Source of the DNA: Pseudidiomarina halophila
Lineage (GTDB): Bacteria; Pseudomonadota; Gammaproteobacteria; Enterobacterales; Alteromonadaceae
Assembly: GCF_003987215.1 (NCBI RefSeq)
Contig: NZ_PIPW01000002.1
Location: 248,001 to 312,000, forward strand
Direction of reading: 5' to 3'
DNA: 64,000 bases
Shown: one piece after another, positions 7,869 to 17,141 of the stretch
How the letters are laid out: each line of letters opens with the position of its first letter
How positions within the stretch are numbered: the stretch's first letter is position 1
The notes under the pieces: model-generated
Told to the model about the DNA's origin: nothing
Databases searched by the model: none
What the model saw: only the letters and a program-made list of their open reading frames with translations
Position numbers and translations under genes: made by a program

Positions 7869-10757
7869 GTGCGTGAGATTTCCGGGCACGAAAATTCTGG
7901 CAAAGACAGCTCGGCTAACGAAAGCTCGGCTAACGCCACTTCGGCTAACGCCACTTCGGCGAACGAAGGCTCTGCGCTGAATCCAGCCTTTCTGCAAGGC
8001 GTAGCTGCGCTTTTGCCGTCGTCCCGGCGGTTCACCGACTTGACCCGCCGTCTTGCCTTCAGCACCGATGCCAGCTTCTATCACAAAGTGCCTAAGTTAG
8101 TGGTTGAAATTGCCAGTGCTGATGAGATGCGCGAACTGCTGCAGCTGGCGCAACATTACCAGGTATCCTTAACTTTTCGTGCCGCAGGTACCAGCTTGTC
8201 AGGACAGGCGATATCCGACTCGGTGCTGGTGCTGCTGACCCGCGATTGGCAAGGGATCACTATTCTCGAGCAGGGTGCCCGGGTACGTTTGCAACCCGGT
8301 GTTATCGGTGCCGAAGCGAATCGTAAGCTAGCTCCTTTTGAACGCAAAATTGGCCCTGATCCAGCCTCGATTAACACCTGTAAAATTGGTGGGATTGCCG
8401 CTAATAATGCCTCCGGCATGTGCTGCGGCGTGCGCCACAACAGCTACCACACCTTGCAGGAACTGACGTTTATTCTGGCCGATGGCACTCTGGTCGATAC
8501 CTCGGATGCCGACTCAGTGGCGGCGTTTCGCCAGAGCCACGCGCAGTTGCTGGGCGAGCTCAAACAACTTGGTGAGCAGGTGCGCGGGGATGCCGACCTC
8601 AAAGCTAAAATTGCGCATCAATACCGCCTTAAAAATACCATGGGCTATGGCCTGAACGCCCTGCTGGACTACCAGGATCCGGTGGCGATGCTGAGCCATT
8701 TATTAATTGGCTCCGAAGGAACCCTTGGCTTTATTGCCGACATTACTTACCAGACGGTTGCTGTACCCAAAGCCAGTGCCACCGGCTTGTATCTGTTCGC
8801 CGACAGCCACGCTGCCTGTGCAGTGATCAGCAAGCTCAAAGCCATTGGCGTCGAGGCTGTGGAGTTCATGGATGGCCGTTCGTTAGCGTCGGTGCGTGAT
8901 CTGCTGCAGGCGTACGCACCGACCACACCGGATGCCGATGCGGTCGCGCTGTTAATCGAACTCGGGCGTGACACTGTCGGGCAACTCGAACAGGGAATTG
9001 CCGAAATCGAACAATGTTTTGCCGGAGTTGACGGGGTGCAGCCTTTATCTGCGTTTAGCAGCGATCCGGCGACCGCAGCTGCACTCTGGCAAATCCGTAA
9101 AGGCCTGTTTCCCGCCGTGGGAGCGGTGCGTGCCAGTGGTACCACAGTAATTATCGAGGATGTTGCCTTTCCCCTCGATCAATTGCCCGACGCAGTTACG
9201 GCCTTGCAGCAGCTGTTCGTTGAACATGGTTATCATGAAGCGATCATTTTCGGTCATGCGTTGGATGGCAATGTCCATTTTGTCTTTACCCAGGGCTTTG
9301 AAACGGTAGCAGAGACTACACGCTACGCCAGTTTTATGGCAGCGGTAGCGACCCTGGTTACTGAGCGGTTTGCCGGCACACTAAAAGCAGAGCATGGTAC
9401 TGGCCGCAATATGGCGCCGTACCTGTATGCACAGTGGGGCGGTGCTGGCTTGGCGGTGATGCAAAAGCTGAAACAGCTGATTGATCCCGTTGGCATTCTT
9501 AACCCGGGGGTGATCATCAATGCTAATCCAAATGCGCACATTGAAGATCTGAAGCTGCTGCCGGCAGTGGATCCGACTGTGGATGCCTGTATTGAATGCG
9601 GGTTTTGTGAGCCACAATGCCCATCGCTGGATTACACCCTGTCACCGCGGCAACGCATCGCCCTTATGCGTCGAGCCCAGCAGCAAAGTCCCGCTGACCA
9701 GCGCCAGATCCAGCAGGATTTCCAGCATTTGGGCATTGACTCCTGTGCCGCGACCGGACTTTGTGCAACGGCATGTCCCGTTGGTATTAATACCGGCACC
9801 TGGGTGCAGCAATTACGCGCACAACAAGCAACGCATAGGGGTATGGCGAACTGGACCGCGAAACATTTAGCCAGCAGTTTGCAGATCGCGCGATTTGGCC
9901 TGGGCGCCGCGCGCACAGTCGGCAAAGTTGCACCCAAGCTACTTAATAAAGTTGCGCCTGCGGGCATGCCCGAACTGCCACCCGCAGCCAGTAGGCAAAT
10001 GACTGAGCAGCCGCAACCTGCTGCGGAAAAAGTGGTTTATTTTGTCACTTGTCCAAACCGCTTGTTCGGTTACGCCGGGACGAAGCAACCTTCGTTGCCC
10101 GATACTGTGGTGCGCCTTTGCAATAAGGCGGGCATTGAAGTGCTCGTGCCGGATGCCGCGGCACAATCTTGTTGCGGTCAGCCCTGGCAAAGTAAAGGTT
10201 ACCCACAGCAGGCTGCTGAACGCCGGGCACAACTGCGCGAGTTGCTGTGGCAAGCCAGTGAGCAAGGCCGCTGGCCGATAGTACTCGACGCCAGTCCCTG
10301 TGCCTTGCAAATTGATGACTGCGAGGGCATCGAAACCTTTGAGCTCAGCACTTTTTTGTATCAACACGTGGTGCCTCGTCTGGTGCTGGAGCCGAGCAAA
10401 GAGCCATTGTTGCTGCACGTGACCTGTAGCAGTCGTCGCCTTGATAATGGACTGGCTTTACGCAAGCTGGCGCAACTTTGCAGCACCAGTGTTATTGAGC
10501 CCGATGGTATTAAATGCTGTGGCTTTGCGGGTGATAAAGGATTCACCCTGCCGGAGTTAAATAGCAGTGCACTTGCCCCCTTGGCTGCGCAGGTACCAGA
10601 GGGTTGCAGTCAAGGCGTAAGCAATAGTCGTACCTGTGAAATCGGCCTGAGCCAACATAGTGGCGTGGCGTACGCACATATTGCGTTTTTGCTCGACGCC
10701 ATAAGCCATAGCAAAACCAGTACCAGCAACGTTAATCATGAAGGAGTTTCAGCATGA
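7869..10757 (+). CDS. dld: FAD- and Fe-S-containing D-lactate dehydrogenase (D-2-hydroxyacid dehydrogenase fusion)
   Basis: A 962-residue protein. The GTG start at 7869 is preceded by AAGGAG at 7857-7862. Domains in order: FAD-binding type 4 (about 70-290, FRAAGTSLSGQAISD and GGIAANNASGMCCG), FAD oxidase C-terminal domain (about 300-550, HALDGNVHFVF, EHGTGRNMAPYL), a 4Fe-4S ferredoxin pair (CIECGFCEPQCP from residue 574, CAATGLCATACPVG from 626), and two CCG domains (CCG near 768 and 883). Such fusions oxidise D-lactate or related 2-hydroxyacids and pass electrons to quinone. It overlaps the M14 gene (ATGA). In context it removes the D-lactate made by MurQ. Residues 15-34 are an odd SANxx repeat coded by a tandem array. 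Confidence 0.88.
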   Translation: MREISGHENSGKDSSANESSANATSANATSANEGSALNPAFLQGVAALLPSSRRFTDLTRRLAFSTDASFYHKVPKLVVEIASADEMRELLQLAQHYQVSLTFRAAGTSLSGQAISDSVLVLLTRDWQGITILEQGARVRLQPGVIGAEANRKLAPFERKIGPDPASINTCKIGGIAANNASGMCCGVRHNSYHTLQELTFILADGTLVDTSDADSVAAFRQSHAQLLGELKQLGEQVRGDADLKAKIAHQYRLKNTMGYGLNALLDYQDPVAMLSHLLIGSEGTLGFIADITYQTVAVPKASATGLYLFADSHAACAVISKLKAIGVEAVEFMDGRSLASVRDLLQAYAPTTPDADAVALLIELGRDTVGQLEQGIAEIEQCFAGVDGVQPLSAFSSDPATAAALWQIRKGLFPAVGAVRASGTTVIIEDVAFPLDQLPDAVTALQQLFVEHGYHEAIIFGHALDGNVHFVFTQGFETVAETTRYASFMAAVATLVTERFAGTLKAEHGTGRNMAPYLYAQWGGAGLAVMQKLKQLIDPVGILNPGVIINANPNAHIEDLKLLPAVDPTVDACIECGFCEPQCPSLDYTLSPRQRIALMRRAQQQSPADQRQIQQDFQHLGIDSCAATGLCATACPVGINTGTWVQQLRAQQATHRGMANWTAKHLASSLQIARFGLGAARTVGKVAPKLLNKVAPAGMPELPPAASRQMTEQPQPAAEKVVYFVTCPNRLFGYAGTKQPSLPDTVVRLCNKAGIEVLVPDAAAQSCCGQPWQSKGYPQQAAERRAQLRELLWQASEQGRWPIVLDASPCALQIDDCEGIETFELSTFLYQHVVPRLVLEPSKEPLLLHVTCSSRRLDNGLALRKLAQLCSTSVIEPDGIKCCGFAGDKGFTLPELNSSALAPLAAQVPEGCSQGVSNSRTCEIGLSQHSGVAYAHIAFLLDAISHSKTSTSNVNHEGVSA
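7911..7970 (+). repeat. Four 15-bp in-frame tandem repeats
   Basis: Four units beginning TCGGCTAACG (last unit TCGGCGAACG) encode SANES, SANAT, SANAT, SANEG near the N-terminus of the D-lactate dehydrogenase. The unit length is a multiple of three, so copy-number change would preserve the frame. Confidence 0.9.
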
Positions 10758-11917
10758 GTCATCCCCATGCCGCAATAGCTGCACTTGAGCAGGACGTCGT
10801 TGCGCTACAATGGTCGCAACTCGATCGCCGGCATCTCAGTTACCCTGATATCGCACCAATTGTGGATGAACTTGCACAACATGAAGGGCTCAGGGTAGCG
10901 ACCATTGGTGATTCCTACCTTGGTACGCCTATCAAGCGTTTGTCGATCGGACAGGGTCCGTTGGTTGTTCTGGCCTGGACGCAAATGCATGGTGATGAGC
11001 CGACCGCCACTGCGGCAGTGTTGGATTGGCTGCGTCTGCTGCTTGAGCGGACGCCGGCAAGTTTGCCAGGGGACTGGCAGGAGCTGATTACCCTGCATGT
11101 TATTCCAATGCTCAACCCCGATGGTGCGGCCCAAAACACCCGGCAAAATGCCCAGGGTATCGATATTAACCGCGATGCGCTGGTGCAGCAGAGTCCCGAA
11201 GGGCGTTTATTGTGGCAACAGGTGCAGGACTTGCAGCCTACGGTGGCGTTTAATTTGCACGACCAAAATCCCTACTATGCGGTGGGTGATAGTGCCGAGC
11301 CAGCGACTATTGCGTTTTTAGCCCCGGCGTATCACCCCGATAAGCATGTCGATAGTGCGCGGCTACAGGCAAAGCAACTGATTGCCCACATGCGACAAAT
11401 TTTGTCGCACTGGCTGCCGCAGGGGACCGCGCGTTATGACGACAGTTACTCGGCGCGCTCCTTTGGCGATACCATTGCCGGCACCGGCGCCAGTACCATA
11501 TTGATTGAAAGTGGTGCGCACCGTGATGATCCCCATCGTCAGGTGGCACGGCGGCTCAATGTGATTGCCCTGCAGACGGCTCTGGAAGCCTTGTTGAGTG
11601 ACGTACATCGCGGCCAGACACTGGCCGACTATTATGGCATTCCAGCCAATACCGCCGATGGCTTTTGCGATATTAAACTGACCCAAGTCACCGTAAGTGA
11701 CGGTACCCATGAGCCGTTCCAGACGGATATCTGCATCTGTCGTAACAAAGGTTCGCAATCCTTATACGTTGACTTTATTGGTGATGCCCGCGGTGTTCAC
11801 GGTTTTGTTGAACATGATGCCCGGCAGCTGACACTGCCGGGCTTAGTGAAGGTAGGAGAGGTGGCCGAACCTTTATTGCGGTTGCTCGGTCTCAGCAGGG
11901 AAAACAGTAACGGGTAA
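10754..11917 (+). CDS. M14-family zinc carboxypeptidase, probably cytoplasmic
   Basis: A 387-residue metallopeptidase overlapping the D-lactate dehydrogenase gene at ATGA. M14 landmarks are present: QMHGDEPTAT (HxxE zinc ligands, near residue 77), MLNPDGAAQNTR, INRDA, NLHDQNPYY (third ligand) and ILIESGAHRDD (possible catalytic glutamate). No signal peptide is visible, so it should act in the cytoplasm. M14 members include MpaA, which cuts the L-Ala-gamma-D-Glu-meso-DAP tripeptide; the operon context makes a murein-peptide role attractive but unproven. The last 45 bases overlap the convergent nagZ gene tail to tail. Confidence 0.75.
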   Translation: MSHPHAAIAALEQDVVALQWSQLDRRHLSYPDIAPIVDELAQHEGLRVATIGDSYLGTPIKRLSIGQGPLVVLAWTQMHGDEPTATAAVLDWLRLLLERTPASLPGDWQELITLHVIPMLNPDGAAQNTRQNAQGIDINRDALVQQSPEGRLLWQQVQDLQPTVAFNLHDQNPYYAVGDSAEPATIAFLAPAYHPDKHVDSARLQAKQLIAHMRQILSHWLPQGTARYDDSYSARSFGDTIAGTGASTILIESGAHRDDPHRQVARRLNVIALQTALEALLSDVHRGQTLADYYGIPANTADGFCDIKLTQVTVSDGTHEPFQTDICICRNKGSQSLYVDFIGDARGVHGFVEHDARQLTLPGLVKVGEVAEPLLRLLGLSRENSNG

Positions 11918-13753
11918 TACGCCAGGCGTGGGCGCGCCCAGTAAGCCTGCGACCGCAGCCGCCACGCTGGGGCTGTGTATATTAGTGCCGGTCACCGCAT
12001 CAATGGGGTCATAGGCACTGTAATCGTAGCTGGCGAGTGCTGCATCAGCCAAACCGGCGAAACGCGAGAGCACATAAGGGGCGCGCAGAGCGATTACCAC
12101 TGTGGCCTGCTGGCGCGCTTTAGAAGCGGTCAATGCCTGCTCAATCCAGCGGTACTGCGCATCCTTGCTCGGACGGTCGCGCCAGTTTTTCAAATCATCC
12201 ATACCACCCATTTCAGCGAGACTATGATGGGGGGTAATATCGCCAATCACCAGTGTGGCGTTTGGATCCCAGTCTTGCCATGGCGTGCCTTCAGGTAACT
12301 CACTCAGACTCAAACAGTCGACCGAACTGCCGGGCTGCTGTGCTGCAAACGCCTGACGAAAAGCCTGGCAACGCAGGGTATCAGGCATCACCAGTTGCCA
12401 CTTGTTGGTAGTGACGGGCAACACACCCTGGTCGAAAACCTTTGTTAGTGCAGCCGCAGCAAGTTCACGCTCAAGTCTTTTATTCGCTGCCAGAGGCAAT
12501 CGCTTTTCCACATTTTCGATGCGTTCAGCAAGGGGCATATTCCCTGTCGCTTGCAACCCGTACTGCTCTTTTAGTTCAGCAATACGCGCGACAGAGGCTT
12601 GCAGCTGAGTAAAATCAATCGCACCATCTTCGACCGCTCGCTCAAGCCCCGCAAAGTACTGCCAAAAACCTGCGATGTCGTCATTATTACGGATGGTGTA
12701 CGGCATGAGCGCAATATCCGCACCCGCGTGAAAGGTCTGAATAGTCGCTGCTAAGGGGTCAAAATAATGTGCGATACCGGCCATATCGAGTGCATCAGTG
12801 ACGATGACGCCCTGATAACCCAACTCCTGGCGTAGCACCCCGGTCAGAATTTTATGCGACATAGTTGCCGGTAAAATGGTTGGCTCGCCGTCAGTTGCAA
12901 TGAAGGTAGTGTCATCAAGCTGCGGATACTGAATGTGTGCCGTCATGATCATTGCCGGCGGTGAGCTACTTGCAATGCTGCGCTTAAACGGCAATAAATC
13001 GACAGCATCTATGGTCGCACGGTCATGATCGACCCGCGGTAAGCCGGTATGACTATCAACATGGGTGTCGCCGTGTCCGGGGAAATGTTTCAGTGCACTC
13101 ATTACCCCCTGTGCCTGCATTGCTTTGACAGTTGCCTGGCCAAGCGCTGCTACCAGCCCGGCATCCTCGCCGTAGCTTCGTACATTAATTACCGGATTAT
13201 CAGGGTTAACGTTGACATCGACGGTGGGCGCGAAATTTAAATTAAAGCCCAGCATTTTCACTGCTTTCCCAATACCGGCACCGACGCGTTCGGCAAATAA
13301 TGTGCCGTGGTTGGGGTAGGTCGCGCCGATTGCCATATTACCGCTAAAGCGCGTCACAATATCATCCGGCAACCGCGCCACCCGGCCACCTTCCTGATCA
13401 AGCGCGATAAACAAAGGTGGCAACTCATGCTTGCGCATGACCTGCTGCATGGCGTCAATGAGTGACATGATTTGTGGCGTGGTTTCGAGGTTTTCCGCAA
13501 AGACAATCACCCCGCCGATGGCTCCACTACGCAATACTTCCGCGAGTTCCGGTGGCAATTCCGTTACCGCCTGCTGGCAGTCCTCGCTTGGGGTGCCGTC
13601 ATTACAAAAATAGCGGAAGTCGAGCATGAGCTTTTGCCCAAGCATCTGCCGCACTTCTGATAAAGGTTCGCTCGCGCGGCGCTCTGGTGTACACGCGCTA
13701 ATGCTCGCGCACGCGAATAGGATTGTCGTAAATACTACAAAGGTACGAAACAT
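11873..13753 (-). CDS. nagZ: Exported GH3 beta-N-acetylglucosaminidase lipoprotein (two-domain NagZ type)
   Basis: A 626-residue GH3 enzyme with a signal peptide and lipobox ISAC (cysteine near residue 21). The catalytic domain shows ALDQEGGRVARL, LGFNLNFAPTVDVN, the family KHFPGHGDT histidine loop (His-Asp acid/base dyad) and VTDALDMAGI (nucleophile aspartate). A second C-terminal domain of about 230 residues follows, as in the 642-residue Bacillus YbbD/NagZ and unlike the about 340-residue cytoplasmic NagZ of enterobacteria. It should remove GlcNAc from murein fragments outside the cytoplasm and hand MurNAc ends to NamZ. It is read away from the TonB receptor gene; a candidate operator is 52 bp before its ATG. 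Confidence 0.9.
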   Translation of the reverse strand: MFRTFVVFTTILFACASISACTPERRASEPLSEVRQMLGQKLMLDFRYFCNDGTPSEDCQQAVTELPPELAEVLRSGAIGGVIVFAENLETTPQIMSLIDAMQQVMRKHELPPLFIALDQEGGRVARLPDDIVTRFSGNMAIGATYPNHGTLFAERVGAGIGKAVKMLGFNLNFAPTVDVNVNPDNPVINVRSYGEDAGLVAALGQATVKAMQAQGVMSALKHFPGHGDTHVDSHTGLPRVDHDRATIDAVDLLPFKRSIASSSPPAMIMTAHIQYPQLDDTTFIATDGEPTILPATMSHKILTGVLRQELGYQGVIVTDALDMAGIAHYFDPLAATIQTFHAGADIALMPYTIRNNDDIAGFWQYFAGLERAVEDGAIDFTQLQASVARIAELKEQYGLQATGNMPLAERIENVEKRLPLAANKRLERELAAAALTKVFDQGVLPVTTNKWQLVMPDTLRCQAFRQAFAAQQPGSSVDCLSLSELPEGTPWQDWDPNATLVIGDITPHHSLAEMGGMDDLKNWRDRPSKDAQYRWIEQALTASKARQQATVVIALRAPYVLSRFAGLADAALASYDYSAYDPIDAVTGTNIHSPSVAAAVAGLLGAPTPGVLPVTVFPAETEQPQ

Positions 13754-13804
13754 GACTATACTCAGCTGATTAAGGTCTGGCAGGTATCCTACGTGAGGAA
13801 TAGC

Positions 13805-13823
13805 TAAAAATAAATTATTCCTT
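13805..13823. promoter_or_regulatory. Candidate RpiR/MurR operator, site D
   Basis: Read on the minus strand, AAGGAATA-ATT-TATTTTTA matches 11 of 16 arm positions; the GGAATAATTTATT core is the same as in site E. It lies 52 bp before the nagZ ATG. Confidence 0.5.
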
Positions 13824-14035
13824 GAGAAACAAATGAAGTCTTGTGGCAGAGGTGAATAAAAGCCGCTTTTGTTAGAATAAATTGAAATAACAAGAGCACC
13901 TATGCGGTGTTAAAACGAAAGAAACATTCCGCAACAAATTAGCCTAAAAACCATAAGCAGCGGTAATTATTCAATAAAATTCGGTGAAAAATCAGGGCTC
14001 TTGACCTGGCGCATAAAAATTACATACGAAACGGC

Positions 14036-14054
14036 TTGGAATAATTTATTATTT
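14036..14054. promoter_or_regulatory. Candidate RpiR/MurR operator, site E
   Basis: TTGGAATA-ATT-TATTATTT has a perfect left arm and a half-matched right arm (12 of 16). It lies 144 bp before the GTG of the TonB receptor gene, implying a long leader. Confidence 0.55.
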
Positions 14055-14197
14055 ACATTATAAGAATATGTGGTACTTTCAACTCATGATGGATTTTTTC
14101 ATCGGTTGTGGTAAGTCGTCGATACACGGCAGAGATTATAAAAACAAAGCGTAGTGACGCTACGCATCAGATTCTTACAACGAGCGGAGATTGCAAA

Positions 14198-17077
14198 GTG
14201 AAACTCAATAAAATAGCACTCGTGCTGGGATTGACAACAAGTATGAGCGGCCTCGCTTATGCGCAAGATGTTGATCCAGAAGAGAACACACAGCAAAACG
14301 AAGAAGCAGAAAAAGTTGAACGAATTCAGGTAACGGGTTCAAGCATCAAGCGTACAGCAATGGAAGGCGATTTGCCGCTGACTGTTATCTCGCGCGAAGA
14401 TATTGATGCGCAAGGTATTACAACTGCCGAACAGTTAATGTTACAACTTAACGTTGCTTCAAATTCAAATGACAACCTAAGCAGCAACACGGGTATCGTA
14501 AGTGGTGAAGAGCGCGGTAATAACGGTGCTTCAACAGCTAACTTGCGCCAACAGGGCTCAGGCTCGACACTGGTTCTTCTGAACGGTCGTCGTACTGCAA
14601 CCCACGGCCTTAAAGGTCGTTCTGTTGACTTAAACTCTATTCCTTTTTCTGCTATCGAACGCGTTGAAATCTTACGTGACGGCGCCTCAGCCGTTTACGG
14701 TACTGATGCGATCGGTGGTGTAATCAACTTCATCCTGAAAAAAGACTTCCAGGGTGCTCAAGTTGGTACTTTCGTTGATCACACCGAAGCCGGTGGCGGT
14801 AATATCTACCGTTTCAACGTACTCGCAGGTAAAGGTGATCTTTATTCCGACGGTTATAACGTAATGGCGTCATTGTCCTACCGCAAAGCAGAAATTCTGC
14901 GCGGTGTTGAGCGTGACTTTACCAACACCTTCCAACCTGAAAGCGGCTTGTCGCCAGATACGCGTGGTACACCATTCGCATCACTGAACAACCGTCCAGG
15001 TGGTGATGATCCTAACTCACCAAACTACAACCTGATTGGTACCGGCTTACAATACCCGGGCGACCCAGATCGGATTAACGACGTACTCAACGTGCTTGCT
15101 CTCCCTGGCATGCCAGGTTGTGACGTGTATCCGAACATGGGCCCTGATGCTGCAGAGTTGTGGAACCGTGAACGGAACTCTGGTGTGAGCTGTGCCTGGG
15201 ATTATCCACGTGCCGCAGCATTGCAGCAGCCGGTCGATAGCATCGACTTTGTTGCGCGCGGCACCATGGTGCTGGGTGACAATGCAGAAGGTTTTGTTGA
15301 GTTCATGGGCTCAGACGTGACGTCGCAGAAAGTCTTTGAACCGAACCAGATTACTCCCTGGTCAATTGGCTCAGAGGGTTATTACCCTAGCACAGGCGCT
15401 TCTTACGACTATATCGTTGACGCCTTATCAGCGTTCTACGGTGCTGATCAGCTGAATATTGGTGCGCCAATTGCCTATCGCTGGCGTTGTATGGACTGTG
15501 GACCTCGTGAGATCGAAACCACAACTGAAGCAATGAAAATTCAGTTTGGTGTTGAAGGTACTATCGGATTCTGGGATTACCGTGTCGGCTTAGGCCATGC
15601 AACCAACGAATCTCAGTCGCAACTTGGTGGCGGTTACCATTACACCTCATTGTTAGCGCAAGGTATCGGTAGCGGTGATATCAACCCATTCCTGTTACCA
15701 AATCAGTCGCAAACTGAAGCTGGTATGGCAGCATTAGCAGCCGCTTCTGCTGAAGGCGTTATTCTTTATGGTGGTAAAACCACAATGACCCAGTTCGACG
15801 CGTCGATCACGGGTGATAGTGGCTGGAACCTGGGCTTAGGTGGCGGTAACGTTTATGTTGCAGCTGGTGTTGATATTCGTAATGAAGGTTATGAATTCAA
15901 TGGCGACCGTCGCGAAGCAGCAGACCGCCCAGAAATCTATGGTGCGCCTTTTGATAACGCCAATGAACTGGAAGATATCGATCGTACCGTGAAAGCAGTC
16001 TTTACCGAGGCTCTGGTACCTATTGTAGATACCTTTGAAATGAACCTTGCGGTTCGTTATGACCACTACGATGGTTTTGGCGGCACCACTAATCCTAAAG
16101 TAGGCTTAGTCTGGACCCCAGTCGAAGAAGTACTGGTACGTGGTGCATACAGCACCGGTTTCCGTACACCTTCGTTTAACCAGCTTTATAACGGTGTGTC
16201 TGAACAGCCGTACACGGGTCAGGATCTCGCAGATCCACGCGACTGCCCAGGTGGTGAAGTCGATGCAAGCGACCCTCAATGTGACGAACCAATTCAGCCA
16301 ACACGCTTATTCGGTGGTAAAGAAGACTTAGGTCCTGAAGAGTCGAAGCAACAAAGCTTTGGTGTTGTTTATGCACCGACTGACAGCTTCTCGATGAATG
16401 TCGACTGGTGGCGTATCGAAATTGATGGAACTATTCAGATTCCTAGCTTCCGTGACTTGTTGGAAAACTACGAGTTGTTTGAAGAAAACTTCATCCGTAA
16501 CGAAGCTGGCGAACTGGTCACCATCGATTCACGTTATATCAACGCTGGTGGCCGTGAAACAAGTGGTATTGAATTAGGCATTCAGAGCAACGGCGAACTG
16601 GCCGGCGGTGTCTGGAATGTTAACTTCAACGGTAGCTACTTGCTTGAAGATAAGAAAAAGCTGCTCGACAACGCGGCATGGGGTGACAACCTGGTGGGTA
16701 CCCACTCACGTGGTAACATTCCATTGCGTTGGAAACACACCATTATGTTCAACTACGCCAAAGGCGACTTTGCGCATAACCTGACACAGATTTATCGTCA
16801 TAGCTATGACGATGAGATCCCACCAGGTGTACGTTCAGGTATCGCAACCCCAGCGTACTTTGACGGTGAAGTCGGTAGTTATACAATCTATAACTACAGC
16901 TTACGCTACATGGCGTGGGAAGACATTGATGTGACATTCGGCATCAAGAACTTGTTTGACCGCGATCCACCGTTCACTGCACACCAGAACGATTACTCTC
17001 CTGGTGCAGCGTTTGACCCTCGCGTAGCAGATCCACGCGGGCGTTCATACACCCTGCAGTTGACTTACAACTTCTAA
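14198..17077 (+). CDS. TonB-dependent outer-membrane receptor, probable muropeptide/amino-sugar importer
   Basis: I place the start at GTG 14198, preceded by GCGGAGA, because it gives a clean signal peptide (MKLNKIALVLGL to AYA-QD); upstream in-frame codons add only an implausible extension. The 959-residue product has a TonB-box-like VERIQVTGSSIKR, a plug domain (LRQQGSGSTLVLLNGRR, VEILRDGASAVYGTDAIGGVINFIL) and a C-terminal barrel ending in an aromatic residue (TYNF). It is of the large carbohydrate type common in Alteromonadales. It heads an operon-like run with the halogenase-like and amidase genes. A murein-fragment substrate is inferred from the locus and from the palindrome at 14036, not from the sequence itself. 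Confidence 0.88.
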   Translation: MKLNKIALVLGLTTSMSGLAYAQDVDPEENTQQNEEAEKVERIQVTGSSIKRTAMEGDLPLTVISREDIDAQGITTAEQLMLQLNVASNSNDNLSSNTGIVSGEERGNNGASTANLRQQGSGSTLVLLNGRRTATHGLKGRSVDLNSIPFSAIERVEILRDGASAVYGTDAIGGVINFILKKDFQGAQVGTFVDHTEAGGGNIYRFNVLAGKGDLYSDGYNVMASLSYRKAEILRGVERDFTNTFQPESGLSPDTRGTPFASLNNRPGGDDPNSPNYNLIGTGLQYPGDPDRINDVLNVLALPGMPGCDVYPNMGPDAAELWNRERNSGVSCAWDYPRAAALQQPVDSIDFVARGTMVLGDNAEGFVEFMGSDVTSQKVFEPNQITPWSIGSEGYYPSTGASYDYIVDALSAFYGADQLNIGAPIAYRWRCMDCGPREIETTTEAMKIQFGVEGTIGFWDYRVGLGHATNESQSQLGGGYHYTSLLAQGIGSGDINPFLLPNQSQTEAGMAALAAASAEGVILYGGKTTMTQFDASITGDSGWNLGLGGGNVYVAAGVDIRNEGYEFNGDRREAADRPEIYGAPFDNANELEDIDRTVKAVFTEALVPIVDTFEMNLAVRYDHYDGFGGTTNPKVGLVWTPVEEVLVRGAYSTGFRTPSFNQLYNGVSEQPYTGQDLADPRDCPGGEVDASDPQCDEPIQPTRLFGGKEDLGPEESKQQSFGVVYAPTDSFSMNVDWWRIEIDGTIQIPSFRDLLENYELFEENFIRNEAGELVTIDSRYINAGGRETSGIELGIQSNGELAGGVWNVNFNGSYLLEDKKKLLDNAAWGDNLVGTHSRGNIPLRWKHTIMFNYAKGDFAHNLTQIYRHSYDDEIPPGVRSGIATPAYFDGEVGSYTIYNYSLRYMAWEDIDVTFGIKNLFDRDPPFTAHQNDYSPGAAFDPRVADPRGRSYTLQLTYNF

Positions 17078-17099
17078 GTCGCACGGTGATAAAGCAACA

Positions 17100-17130
17100 A
17101 TGCGGTCAGCCTCGGCTGGCCGCATCTATT
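17100..17130 (+). terminator. Hairpin between receptor and halogenase genes, possible attenuating terminator
   Basis: An 11-bp GC-rich stem (17100-17110 with 17115-17125, one G-U pair, loop of four) is followed by CTATTTT. It begins 23 bases after the receptor stop and 17 bases before the next ATG. It may cut readthrough so the receptor is made in excess of downstream proteins. Confidence 0.6.
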
Positions 17131-17141
17131 TTGGTCCTCTG

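Larger units (their letters stand above)
13754..14197. other. Divergent regulatory region between nagZ and the TonB receptor gene
   Basis: The longest gene-free stretch here (444 bases), AT-rich, with no credible gene. It holds two copies of the shared palindrome (13805-13823 and 14036-14054) and weaker half-sites near 13872 and 13964-13975. TTGACC at 14001-14006 is a possible -35 box just before the second palindrome, without a convincing -10 partner. Confidence 0.6.

Noticed and set aside
7818-8084. Minus-strand open frame with VALAEVALAE-like repeats
   Set aside because: Antisense of the 15-bp repeat at the start of the D-lactate dehydrogenase gene.
13964-13982. Further operator between nagZ and the TonB receptor gene
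   Set aside because: Only one arm (ATTGAATA on the minus strand) is matched; the second arm is absent. The same applies to half-sites near 13872 and 37030.
14108-14197. Upstream start for the TonB receptor
   Set aside because: It would place about 30 polar residues before a clear signal peptide and lacks a ribosome site.
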